Origin: CAIYRG01 sp035318785
GTDB lineage: Bacteria > Pseudomonadota > Alphaproteobacteria > Micropepsales > Micropepsaceae
NCBI GenBank assembly: GCA_035318785.1
Contig: DATHDZ010000240.1
Coordinates: forward strand, 1-6,475
Reading direction: 5' to 3'
DNA length: 6,475 nucleotides
Shown here: positions 1 through 5,040 of the stretch, piece after piece
Layout: each line of letters opens with the position of its first letter
Numbering within the stretch: the stretch's first letter is position 1
Notes under the pieces: model-generated
Database searches by the model: none
What the model was told of the DNA's origin: nothing
What the model saw: the letters and a program-made list of their open reading frames with translations, nothing else
Program-made: the position numbers and the translations under genes

Positions 1-381
1 TTCCTTGGGCGTGAAGACGGTCTTCCCCGATAGCGCCCGCTCATTGGCTTTGCGCAATTCTTCCTTCGCCCAGGGCTGGAGAATCGGATTGGTCAAATCC
101 GCAACCCGGAAGGCCGGATTGGGGTTTCGCGGAAATTTGTAGAAGCTGAGATAGGGATGCGCCGGATCCGATCGCACCGGGCCGGGGCCCGATTCCGGCG
201 GGATGAAATCATCCTCGGGGGCGAGCCATCCGGTGCCGGTGTCCGGAGCGAAATTGGGGATAGGAACGGAATCGGCGGCATCTGCCGGCCACAACACACT
301 ACTGCACAGAATTCCCGCCAATAGGATTCGCGGTGCGAGGATTTTGCACTTGGCACGCAGCAACGCAGTTTCTTCTATCAT
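1..381 (-). CDS. Exported protein of unknown function (paralogue A), N-terminal part only
   Basis: The minus-strand frame is open from an ATG at 381 to the window edge, giving 127 residues with the C-terminus missing. The ATG is set by a GAGGA ribosome site at 391-387, five bases upstream. Residues 1-35 look like a Sec signal peptide: a charged start, a hydrophobic core at about 18-31, and an Ala-Asp-Ala cleavage site at 33-35. The mature part begins with IPNF (41-44), then DFIPPESGPGPV (58-69) and LTNPIL (96-101), followed by a charged helix-like stretch (EELRKANE). The same landmarks occur in the same order in the protein at 2306-3205, so the two are very probably paralogues. A carries a longer, proline- and aromatic-rich insert between GPGPV and TNPIL. 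Cys26 lies in LAGILCSS, but Leu at -1 makes a lipobox unlikely. The function is unknown. The gene is divergent from the molybdopterin oxidoreductase at 532. That it is a gene is well supported; its family is inferred. Confidence 0.8.
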   Translation of the reverse strand, partial: MIEETALLRAKCKILAPRILLAGILCSSVLWPADAADSVPIPNFAPDTGTGWLAPEDDFIPPESGPGPVRSDPAHPYLSFYKFPRNPNPAFRVADLTNPILQPWAKEELRKANERALSGKTVFTPKE

Positions 382-386
382 GATAT

Positions 387-391
387 TCCTC
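387..391 (-). promoter_or_regulatory. Ribosome binding site of paralogue A
   Basis: Read on the minus strand this is GAGGA, five bases before the ATG at 381. It decides the start codon of a gene that leaves the window and so has no visible stop. Confidence 0.6.
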
Positions 392-414
392 GGCTATCCC
401 AGAACGCGTCGAGC

Positions 415-420
415 ATGATA
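415..420 (-). promoter_or_regulatory. Candidate -10 element for paralogue A
   Basis: On the minus strand this reads TATCAT, five of six matches to TATAAT. It would place the transcript start near 408 and give a leader of about 27 bases. I find no convincing -35 at normal spacing. The element is part of a CATGATA sequence (414-420) that occurs again at 379-385 over the start codon. It is a weak call based on one hexamer. Confidence 0.25.
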
Positions 421-519
421 GCTCCGCGGGATGAACGCTGCCATCGGGGAATGACCGCGAGGCTGGCTGCGGTGTCACGAAACCGCTAGATTGGTGCACC
501 CATTTCGGGGATTTCGGCT

Positions 520-525
520 AGGAGG
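520..525 (+). promoter_or_regulatory. Strong ribosome binding site of the molybdopterin oxidoreductase
   Basis: A perfect AGGAGG lies six bases before the ATG at 532. It selects that ATG over the second in-frame ATG two codons later. Most of this start region recurs at the VOC gene, where 14 bases are identical (522-535 and 3324-3337). Confidence 0.75.
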
Positions 526-531
526 CCCGCC

Positions 532-1236
532 ATGAACATGTCTCGACGCGAGACCATGCAACTCTCCGCGACGGCGCTCGCAGCTTTGTCGTTCGCGGCC
601 ATAAGGTCTTCCACCGCCGCTGCCCAAGCCGCGGCCGCGCCGCAACCCGACTCCCTGGTGGATACGCGGCTGCGCACGATATCTCCCCTGCCCCTGAACC
701 CCGATGGCTCGGCGCCCGAACACGCGCCGCAAGAGGCGGGTCCCATCACCGGCGTGCTGTGGAAATCCAAGGGCACGCCCGACATCGAATTCGACTACCG
801 CAAAATGAAGATCAAAGTGGATTCCCGCGGCACGGCGAAACTGTCGGGCACATTGAGCTTCAGCGACCTCGAAAAATTGCCGCCGCACTCGCAGATCACG
901 CTGCTGCAATGTGGCGCCGCGCAACCGAAGGGCATTGTGAAATGGACCGGCGTGCGGTTCTCCGATTTCGCAAAATCGGTCGGCGCGCAGCCCTTCGCCT
1001 CCTATGGCCGGTTCGTCGCTTCCGACGGCTATGTCATCGATGAGGACATGACGACGCTGATGCATCCCCAGGTCATGCTCGCCTGGATGATCAACGATAA
1101 ACCCATTCCGCCGGAGAACGGCGCGCCGCTTCGCCTTGTCGTTCCCTTCCGCTATGGCGCGCGAAGCTTAAAAGCGATCCGGGAAATCCAGTTCACCGCC
1201 ACGTCATTCCCGCCGCCGCCACCACTGCCGGCCTAA
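532..1236 (+). CDS. Tat-exported molybdopterin-dependent oxidoreductase (sulfite oxidase/MsrP-type domain)
   Basis: This 234-residue protein begins with a twin-arginine signal: SRRETMQL at 4-11, a hydrophobic core at about 11-23, and an Ala-rich cleavage region near 28-35. Tat export fits a protein that receives molybdenum cofactor in the cytoplasm before crossing the membrane. Residues of about 85-222 match the sulfite oxidase-type Moco domain. The landmarks are FSDLEKLP (110-117); TLLQC with Cys127, the expected thiolate ligand of molybdenum; W138-T-G-V with the following SDF; SDGY (164-167); and GAPLRLVVPFRYG (197-209), leading into a final KAIREIQF strand. The short Cys-to-Trp spacing (11 residues) resembles MsrP/YedY-like proteins more than plant or animal sulfite oxidases. 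There is no heme domain and no C-terminal dimerisation domain. The tail ends in five prolines. The substrate cannot be told. No membrane heme partner such as MsrQ is adjacent, so the electron partner is unknown. The fold is secure; the reaction is not. Confidence 0.88.
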   Translation: MNMSRRETMQLSATALAALSFAAIRSSTAAAQAAAAPQPDSLVDTRLRTISPLPLNPDGSAPEHAPQEAGPITGVLWKSKGTPDIEFDYRKMKIKVDSRGTAKLSGTLSFSDLEKLPPHSQITLLQCGAAQPKGIVKWTGVRFSDFAKSVGAQPFASYGRFVASDGYVIDEDMTTLMHPQVMLAWMINDKPIPPENGAPLRLVVPFRYGARSLKAIREIQFTATSFPPPPPLPA

Positions 1237-1270
1237 CGGCATCAACTCGCGGTTTTCTTCCGCTTGTGAT

Positions 1271-1294
1271 CTCACCGGAATGTGAGCCATTCCG
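1271..1294 (+). other. Inverted repeats after the molybdopterin gene, possible weak terminator
   Basis: CGGAATG (1276-1282) pairs with CATTCCG (1288-1294) around a 5-base loop and is followed by only three T. An overlapping pair, CTCAC (1271-1275) with GTGAG (1282-1286), would form a different hairpin that excludes the first. It lies 35 bases after the stop codon of the molybdopterin gene. The T-run is too short for a confident intrinsic terminator. The rest of the 1237-1410 gap shows nothing I can name. Confidence 0.3.
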
Positions 1295-1410
1295 TTTGCC
1301 GTCTCGAAGGGGCTGGCGCTGACCGTGCCGGGCAAGCCAACCCGATCCGATCGTTCATCCGCTATTCATCGAGCCTGTCCTAAAAATGGCCGCTGGGGTC
1401 AGGAGCACGC

Positions 1411-1617
1411 ATGAGCGAGCCATCCCGTGTCGACTATCAAGTGAAGCACTATCGAGACCTGGCGCAGATCGCGTTGGATTGCGCGCGCCAGAGCACCGCG
1501 CATCGTCTGCAATATCTGGACTTGGCGAAGCAGTGGAACGCCCTCGCCGATCAACTCGAAAGCGGGGATAAAGAACCCGCTTTAGCCACCTCGGATCGGG
1601 CGAAACCGGCCCGCTAG
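1411..1617 (+). CDS. Small helical protein of unknown function
   Basis: This 68-residue reading frame starts at an ATG five bases after an AGGAG site (1401-1405), which favours it over the overlapping frame that opens at 1386. Residues 8-50 read as two amphipathic helices: YQVKHYRDLAQIALDCARQS, then HRLQYLDLAKQWNALADQLE. A polar, disordered-looking tail follows. Two-helix proteins with a pattern of HYR-x-LA, a helix break, then LA-x-x-W-x-x-LA are common hypothetical proteins in alphaproteobacteria; I know of no assigned function. No signal peptide or membrane helix is present, so it should be cytoplasmic. It stands between the molybdopterin gene (174 bases before) and the cysteine-cluster gene (84 bases after), with no overlap to suggest coupling. 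The good ribosome site and protein-like composition make it a real gene in my view. Confidence 0.72.
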   Translation: MSEPSRVDYQVKHYRDLAQIALDCARQSTAHRLQYLDLAKQWNALADQLESGDKEPALATSDRAKPAR

Positions 1618-1629
1618 ATTCCCATCCCG

Positions 1630-1657
1630 GCCGCCGCAAGTTTGTTGGCGTGGCGGC
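1630..1657 (+). other. GC-rich inverted repeat between two plus-strand genes
   Basis: GCCGCC (1630-1635) can pair with GGCGGC (1652-1657), with a possible inner CAA/TTG pairing (1637-1639 with 1645-1647). It starts 13 bases after the stop of the 68-residue protein. Only TTCT follows, not a T-run, and a candidate promoter for the next gene overlaps it. At best it is a weak terminator or a transcript end structure. Confidence 0.2.
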
Positions 1658-1670
1658 TTCTGCTCTATAG
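1642..1670 (+). promoter_or_regulatory. Candidate promoter for the cysteine-cluster gene
   Basis: TTGTTG (1642-1647) and CTATAG (1665-1670) are separated by 17 bases, an ideal sigma-70 spacing. Transcription would begin near 1677 and give a leader of about 25 bases before the ATG at 1702. The hexamers are imperfect and GC-rich bacteria often tolerate weaker ones, so this is a suggestion from spacing and position. Confidence 0.3.
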
Positions 1671-1701
1671 TGCCTCATCCTGAAGGGATCGCTGTCCCGC
1701 T

Positions 1702-2280
1702 ATGGATGAGAAGCAGAGCGCCGACGATTATCTGGTACCTGGCCGGGAATGCGGTAGCTGTACCGTTTGCTGCAAGACACTGAAAATCAACGTGCCGGAA
1801 TTGAAGAAGTTGGCCGCCGTATTATGCGACCACTGTACCGAAGGTGTGGGGTGCAAAATATATGAAACCCGGCCGTCGGTTTGCGCAGGATGGTATTGCG
1901 GCTGGAGAGGAATGCCATACCTGAATGACGATTGGCGTCCTGATCGGTGCGGAGTTCTCATCAACATTGTTGGAGGAGAGGGCGAAGGAATTCCGGCTGA
2001 CTTTCCGCAGGTCGCGCTGAAATTCGACGTTGTCGACTCGCCGCGCGTTCTTAGCTGGGAGCCCTTGATCAGATTTATTGGCTCAGAAATCGAGCGCGGC
2101 CGTCCCGTGTTTTTGGGTGTTCCCGCGGCGGTCGGGTACGAGAGACGAAAGATCTTCCTGAACCATCTATTGGCGCACGCCGTCGCATCGCGCGACAGAA
2201 CGCTGATGATCAATGCACTCGTAAGCGCATTCCAGATGGGAGCGCGCGACGCGATGAAGGAAAGGACGATCTTCGATTAG
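1702..2280 (+). CDS. YkgJ-like cysteine-cluster protein (putative zinc/iron-chelating domain)
   Basis: This 192-residue protein has nine cysteines in its first 66 residues and one more at 83. They lie in the order expected of the YkgJ/cysteine-cluster family: CGSCTVCC (17-24), CDHC (42-45), GCKIYETRPSVC (50-61), W64 and C66-G-W. The GC-x-IY-x-x-RP-x-x-C stretch is the family's clearest mark. Family members are thought to bind zinc or iron through these cysteines; their physiological role is not established. Residues of about 100-192 form an extra, mostly helical region not needed for the domain. There is no signal peptide, so it is likely cytoplasmic. The ribosome site is weak (AAGGGA, 1683-1688, 13 bases away). 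Codon use differs from its neighbours, with more AGA, ATA, TTA and GTA, which may indicate acquired DNA. It converges on the gene at 2306 with a 25-base gap and no visible terminator between them. Confidence 0.82.
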   Translation: MDEKQSADDYLVPGRECGSCTVCCKTLKINVPELKKLAAVLCDHCTEGVGCKIYETRPSVCAGWYCGWRGMPYLNDDWRPDRCGVLINIVGGEGEGIPADFPQVALKFDVVDSPRVLSWEPLIRFIGSEIERGRPVFLGVPAAVGYERRKIFLNHLLAHAVASRDRTLMINALVSAFQMGARDAMKERTIFD

Positions 2281-2305
2281 AGGCTGACAAGACGCCGGTT
2301 GTGGT

Positions 2306-3205
2306 TCAGAAATCCGCGTTGTCCGCTTGCGGTAGCGGAAAGGGTTTTCCGGTGATGTAGTTGAACCGGCTGTCCGCGCAGACGCGTTCCTCCCACCGGC
2401 CCACGGCGCGTCTGAGAGTGACCGCCGCCGACCAAGGCCCGGTGAACATCCCGGCATCCTCGACGCGAAACTGGACCTGCAGGCCCTTGCCTTTGTAAGC
2501 GGGATCGATGGTGGCGCCGCCCATTTCGACATCGACACGGCCGCTATCCCTTTCGGCCTGTTCTGCCGCCGCGTTCGCGACATCGCCATCGACCAGCCGT
2601 ATCCGCTCCACCAGATGAAGCGCGGCGCTGTAGGGCGTACCGTAATTGTCGACCACCGAAAGCGGCCCGACCCTTACGCCCACCGTATCGATCACCAGCG
2701 TGTCGCCTTCGTAATGGCCGACGGAATCCCCGCCCCAGGACGGCGTTACGTTCGCCGGATGAGGCTGGTTCAGACGCACGCGGCGGATCTGCTGATCGCC
2801 GACATAGAGAAGCGTGACCTGATCCTTCTGCTGCAGGATCTGCATCTGAAGCGCCCGCCACGCATAGGGCGGAGACCACGGCGTGCATTGGTTGGAGGGC
2901 GTCGGGAAATTCGTGCCGGTACGCGAGATGGCGCCGGCCTTCCTCACCTCCTCAGCGGCCTCTGGTTTCAGGATAGGATTGGTGTCATCGCCCACGCGCA
3001 TATAGAAGGTGCGCGTCTTGTTCATCACAGGGCCGGCCCCCGATGGCGGCGGCTCGAAATCCACCGATGTGCGTCCCCATATGCCCGAGAAATCGGGTAT
3101 GGGAGCGGCATTCGTTGCGCTCAACGCCGACCATCCCAAAAGAGCGGCCGCCATTCCGCCCGCAGACAGGCCGCCAATCGCAATTCCCCAACGCGCGCGT
3201 CCCAT
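2306..3205 (-). CDS. Exported protein of unknown function (paralogue B), full length
   Basis: This gene encodes about 299 residues. I chose the ATG at 3205 because GAGGG (3215-3211) sits five bases upstream. The ATG at 3217 (303 residues) has its only purine site just two bases away. A Sec signal peptide covers about 1-33, ending in Ala-rich sequence. Mature landmarks are PDFSGIWGR (37-45), PPPSGAGPV (52-60), TNPIL (75-79), a Cys-x-PW site at 107, SVGHYEGDTLVIDTVG (161-176), LHLVERIRL (196-204), DPAYKG (234-239), GPWSAAVTLRR (256-266) and CADSRF (276-281). The SVGH-x-EGDTLV-x-DT-x-G block is characteristic of a large set of exported hypothetical proteins seen in Acidobacteria and Proteobacteria; I know of no assigned function. 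The composition suggests a beta-rich periplasmic fold. Its N-terminal half matches the gene at 1-381. It is divergent from the exported VOC gene at 3334. It is surely a gene; its role is unknown. Confidence 0.85.
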   Translation of the reverse strand: MGRARWGIAIGGLSAGGMAAALLGWSALSATNAAPIPDFSGIWGRTSVDFEPPPSGAGPVMNKTRTFYMRVGDDTNPILKPEAAEEVRKAGAISRTGTNFPTPSNQCTPWSPPYAWRALQMQILQQKDQVTLLYVGDQQIRRVRLNQPHPANVTPSWGGDSVGHYEGDTLVIDTVGVRVGPLSVVDNYGTPYSAALHLVERIRLVDGDVANAAAEQAERDSGRVDVEMGGATIDPAYKGKGLQVQFRVEDAGMFTGPWSAAVTLRRAVGRWEERVCADSRFNYITGKPFPLPQADNADF

Positions 3206-3210
3206 GCGGA

Positions 3211-3215
3211 CCCTC
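3211..3215 (-). promoter_or_regulatory. Ribosome binding site that decides the start of paralogue B
   Basis: On the minus strand GAGGG lies five bases before the ATG at 3205. It overlaps the upstream in-frame ATG at 3217, whose own GGGAG is only two bases away and too close to work well. This favours the shorter protein. Confidence 0.5.
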
Positions 3216-3231
3216 ATCGCTCCCGACTTGG

Positions 3232-3237
3232 ATCATA
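3232..3237 (-). promoter_or_regulatory. Candidate -10 element for paralogue B
   Basis: On the minus strand this is TATGAT, five of six matches to TATAAT. The start point would be near 3225, leaving about 20 bases to the preferred ATG at 3205 but only about 8 to the ATG at 3217. No good -35 is visible. Confidence 0.3.
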
Positions 3238-3321
3238 GCATGTCGTGATTTGGCCTGAAGCGGGGCGTGGCTTCCGCCTACCCCGCCGGAGTGGTAGTTT
3301 CACGCGAATTCTCAGCGCAAC

Positions 3322-3327
3322 AAGAGG
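3322..3327 (+). promoter_or_regulatory. Ribosome binding site of the VOC protein
   Basis: AAGAGG lies six bases before the ATG at 3334. Together with the start codon it belongs to a 14-base stretch (3324-3337) identical to that of the molybdopterin oxidoreductase gene (522-535). Confidence 0.65.
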
Positions 3328-3333
3328 CCCGCC

Positions 3334-4146
3334 ATGACAAAACTGATTGCAGCTTTATCGCTGATGTTGAGCCTGGTGGCCGGAGCGGCCTGGGCGCAAG
3401 CATTCCCGCCCAATGAAGCGGGCGTGACGATGGGACACTGGCATATGAATTCGCGCGACATCGAGGCCAACAAGAAGATCTTCGTGGCCATGGGTGGTGT
3501 TGCTGTCAAGAACGGCAATTTCGACATTGTGAGGTTTCCCGGCGTCATCGTCTTTTTGAATCAGGGGCCGGGGACACCCCCTGCGACCGGCGGCAGCGTT
3601 GGAACGGTTGTGAACCATGTCGGCTTCCTTGTGCCGAACGTTCAGGCGTCGATGGCCAAATGGAAGGCCGCGGGCGTACCGATTGAACCGGGCGGCAATG
3701 GCCGGCTGGACCAGGCCTTCGTCACGACACCCGATGGATTGCGGATCGAGATCCTGGAAGACAAGAACCAGACCATGCCGATCCGCCATCACCACATCCA
3801 TTATTACGTGGCGGAATCCGAGATCCCGAAGATCCAGGCCTGGTATGCGAAGGAGTTTGGAGCCAAGCCCGGAATGCGCGGAACGAATGTCGCCGCCGAT
3901 ATTCCCGGAGCGAATTTCTCCTTCTCCAAAACCGATACACCGACCGTCAGCACCAAGGGCCACACGCTCGACCATATCGGCTTCGACGTGAAGAACCTGG
4001 AAGCCTTTGTGAAGAAACTCCAAGCCGATGGAGTCAAAGTGGACCGGCCCTATACCAAGAATCCGCAAACCGGTGCCGCGCTCGCATTCATCTATGACCC
4101 GTGGGGCACCTATATCGAGTTGAACGAACGGCCCAATCCCCTTTAG
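3334..4146 (+). CDS. Exported two-domain VOC (glyoxalase/dioxygenase superfamily) protein
   Basis: This 270-residue protein has a clear Sec signal peptide: Lys3, a hydrophobic core at 4-18, and cleavage after AWA at 19-21. The mature chain holds two vicinal oxygen chelate domains. The first runs from about 33 to 143: GHWHM (34-38), VNHVGFLVPNV (93-103) and DGLRIEILED (134-143). The second runs from about 153 to 265: HHIHYYV (153-159), LDHIGFDV (212-219) and DPWGTYIELNE (255-265). Candidate metal ligands are His35 or His37, His95 and Glu139 in the first domain, and His154 or His156, His214 and Glu262 in the second. Both domains thus seem able to bind a divalent metal. VOC members include glyoxalase I, ring-cleaving dioxygenases, epimerases and resistance proteins; the sequence does not tell which applies. 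Most are cytoplasmic, so export is the notable point. The gene is divergent from paralogue B and ends before a strong terminator, so it is probably transcribed alone. Confidence 0.87.
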   Translation: MTKLIAALSLMLSLVAGAAWAQAFPPNEAGVTMGHWHMNSRDIEANKKIFVAMGGVAVKNGNFDIVRFPGVIVFLNQGPGTPPATGGSVGTVVNHVGFLVPNVQASMAKWKAAGVPIEPGGNGRLDQAFVTTPDGLRIEILEDKNQTMPIRHHHIHYYVAESEIPKIQAWYAKEFGAKPGMRGTNVAADIPGANFSFSKTDTPTVSTKGHTLDHIGFDVKNLEAFVKKLQADGVKVDRPYTKNPQTGAALAFIYDPWGTYIELNERPNPL

Positions 4147-4168
4147 GCATTGCTCGTTCCATAAAAGC

Positions 4169-4203
4169 AAAAGCCCTGATGCTTCAGAGCATGAGGGCTT
4201 TTT
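4169..4203 (+). terminator. Strong intrinsic terminator after the VOC gene
   Basis: AAAGCCCT (4170-4177) pairs with AGGGCTTT (4194-4201). After one G/G mismatch, ATGCT (4179-4183) pairs with AGCAT (4188-4192) around a TCAG loop, and five T end the structure (4199-4203). It starts 23 bases after the VOC stop codon. The A-run on the 5' side would let it also act on the minus strand, though no minus-strand gene ends there. Confidence 0.85.
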
Positions 4204-4272
4204 CGCTGTGTGCGGATCAGATTGGCCACCTGAACTTGCGGGACAGTAGTGGCCTTGCTAAGGCGGCTCCCC

Positions 4273-4902
4273 ATGACGAGCGTCTACAACCGCATCGCTG
4301 GACAAAGCAAAGAGCGCCTCGCCGCGCTCAGCGATGGAGTCTTTGCCGTCGCCATGACGGTTTTGGTACTGGACCTGCGCCCGCCGGCCGTGCGGCTGAT
4401 CCATTCGGAAGGCCAGCTCGGTCAAGCGCTGCTTGAGATTGTTCCGCGCCTCGTGCCGTTCTTGATGAGCTTCATGACGCTCGGCATCTTCTGGGTCGGT
4501 CAGCAGACGCAGCATGATGCACTCGCGCGCACCGACCGGTCCTACACCTGGCTCCATATCACGTTCCTGATGGCGGTCTGCCTGACGCCGTTCTCGACCT
4601 CTTTGCTGGCCGAGTTCATTGCGTTCCGCACCGCACTTCTCGTCTACTGGGCGAACCTCCTTCTGCTCGGCCTCTTGCTGCTGGCCGGATGGTATCGCGC
4701 CAAATGGTTTGGTCTGGTCAGAAAGGACGCGCCGCCGGACATCGACGAAGCTTTCATCCGGCGCGTCGTCATCGCGCAGGTGCTCTATGCTTTCGGCGCG
4801 GCGCTTTGCGTCTTCTCGACATGGTGGAGCATCGGCTTCATCCTCGCCGTGCAGATCAATTATGTCATCGCTCCGCGCTTCAAGCCGTTCAGTTGGCTGT
4901 AG
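4273..4902 (+). CDS. TMEM175-like (DUF1211) six-helix integral membrane protein, putative cation channel
   Basis: The protein has 209 residues from the ATG at 4273. An in-frame GTG at 4249 would add eight residues, but family proteins begin shortly before the signature and AAGG (4260-4263) lies nine bases before the ATG. The signature is RLAALSDGVFAVAMTVLVL at 15-33, matching the family's R-x-x-x-F-S-D motif except that Phe is replaced by Leu19. Six hydrophobic segments follow the expected order: about 20-35, 57-76, 92-114, 119-140, 163-184 and 186-201. FWVGQQTQHD (73-82) and LTPFSTSLLAEF (104-115) match the conserved helix 2-3 region. Bacterial TMEM175 proteins studied so far are tetrameric potassium-selective or cation channels of the inner membrane. 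Ion selectivity here is inferred from the family only. A terminator lies upstream and a separate candidate promoter downstream, so it may be a single-gene unit. Confidence 0.85.
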   Translation: MTSVYNRIAGQSKERLAALSDGVFAVAMTVLVLDLRPPAVRLIHSEGQLGQALLEIVPRLVPFLMSFMTLGIFWVGQQTQHDALARTDRSYTWLHITFLMAVCLTPFSTSLLAEFIAFRTALLVYWANLLLLGLLLLAGWYRAKWFGLVRKDAPPDIDEAFIRRVVIAQVLYAFGAALCVFSTWWSIGFILAVQINYVIAPRFKPFSWL

Positions 4903-4972
4903 GAAAATCGATACCCCCTTTGAACAGGCGGAAAATGCAGGCCTTCCCGCCGCAAGACGCCCATAAAGTCTG

Positions 4973-5001
4973 TTGAACCTCGCCTGGCAGCGCCGCATAG
5001 T
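4973..5001 (+). promoter_or_regulatory. Candidate promoter for the PQQ dehydrogenase
   Basis: TTGAAC (4973-4978) and CATAGT (4996-5001) are spaced by 17 bases, each with four of six consensus matches. Transcription would begin near 5008 and leave a leader of about 33 bases. It lies in the 138-base gap after the channel gene, which shows no clear terminator. Confidence 0.35.
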
Positions 5002-5040
5002 AGGTGGGGTTCCCGTCCGCCATTTGCGAGTGAGGCTGCC

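Noticed and set aside
304..306. Cys26 of paralogue A as a lipoprotein cysteine
   Set aside because: The residues before it are G-I-L, and Leu at -1 does not fit a lipobox; an AxA-type cleavage site follows a few residues later.
475..1065. Minus-strand open frame of 196 codons opposite the molybdopterin gene
   Set aside because: Low-complexity Arg/Gly-rich shadow; the plus strand has the Tat signal and the Moco domain.
2281..2305. Possible bidirectional terminator between the convergent genes
   Set aside because: The 25-base gap contains no inverted repeat of useful length and no T-run.
2615..3238. Plus-strand open frame of 207 codons opposite paralogue B
   Set aside because: Arg- and His-rich translation typical of a shadow frame; the minus strand carries a signal peptide and conserved motifs.
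3355..4170. Minus-strand open frame of 271 codons opposite the VOC gene
   Set aside because: It is antisense to a gene with clear signal peptide and domains and would run through the terminator; no family resemblance.
4249..4272. GTG at 4249 as the start of the TMEM175-like gene
   Set aside because: It would add eight residues not expected in the family and has no good ribosome site, while the ATG at 4273 has AAGG nine bases upstream.
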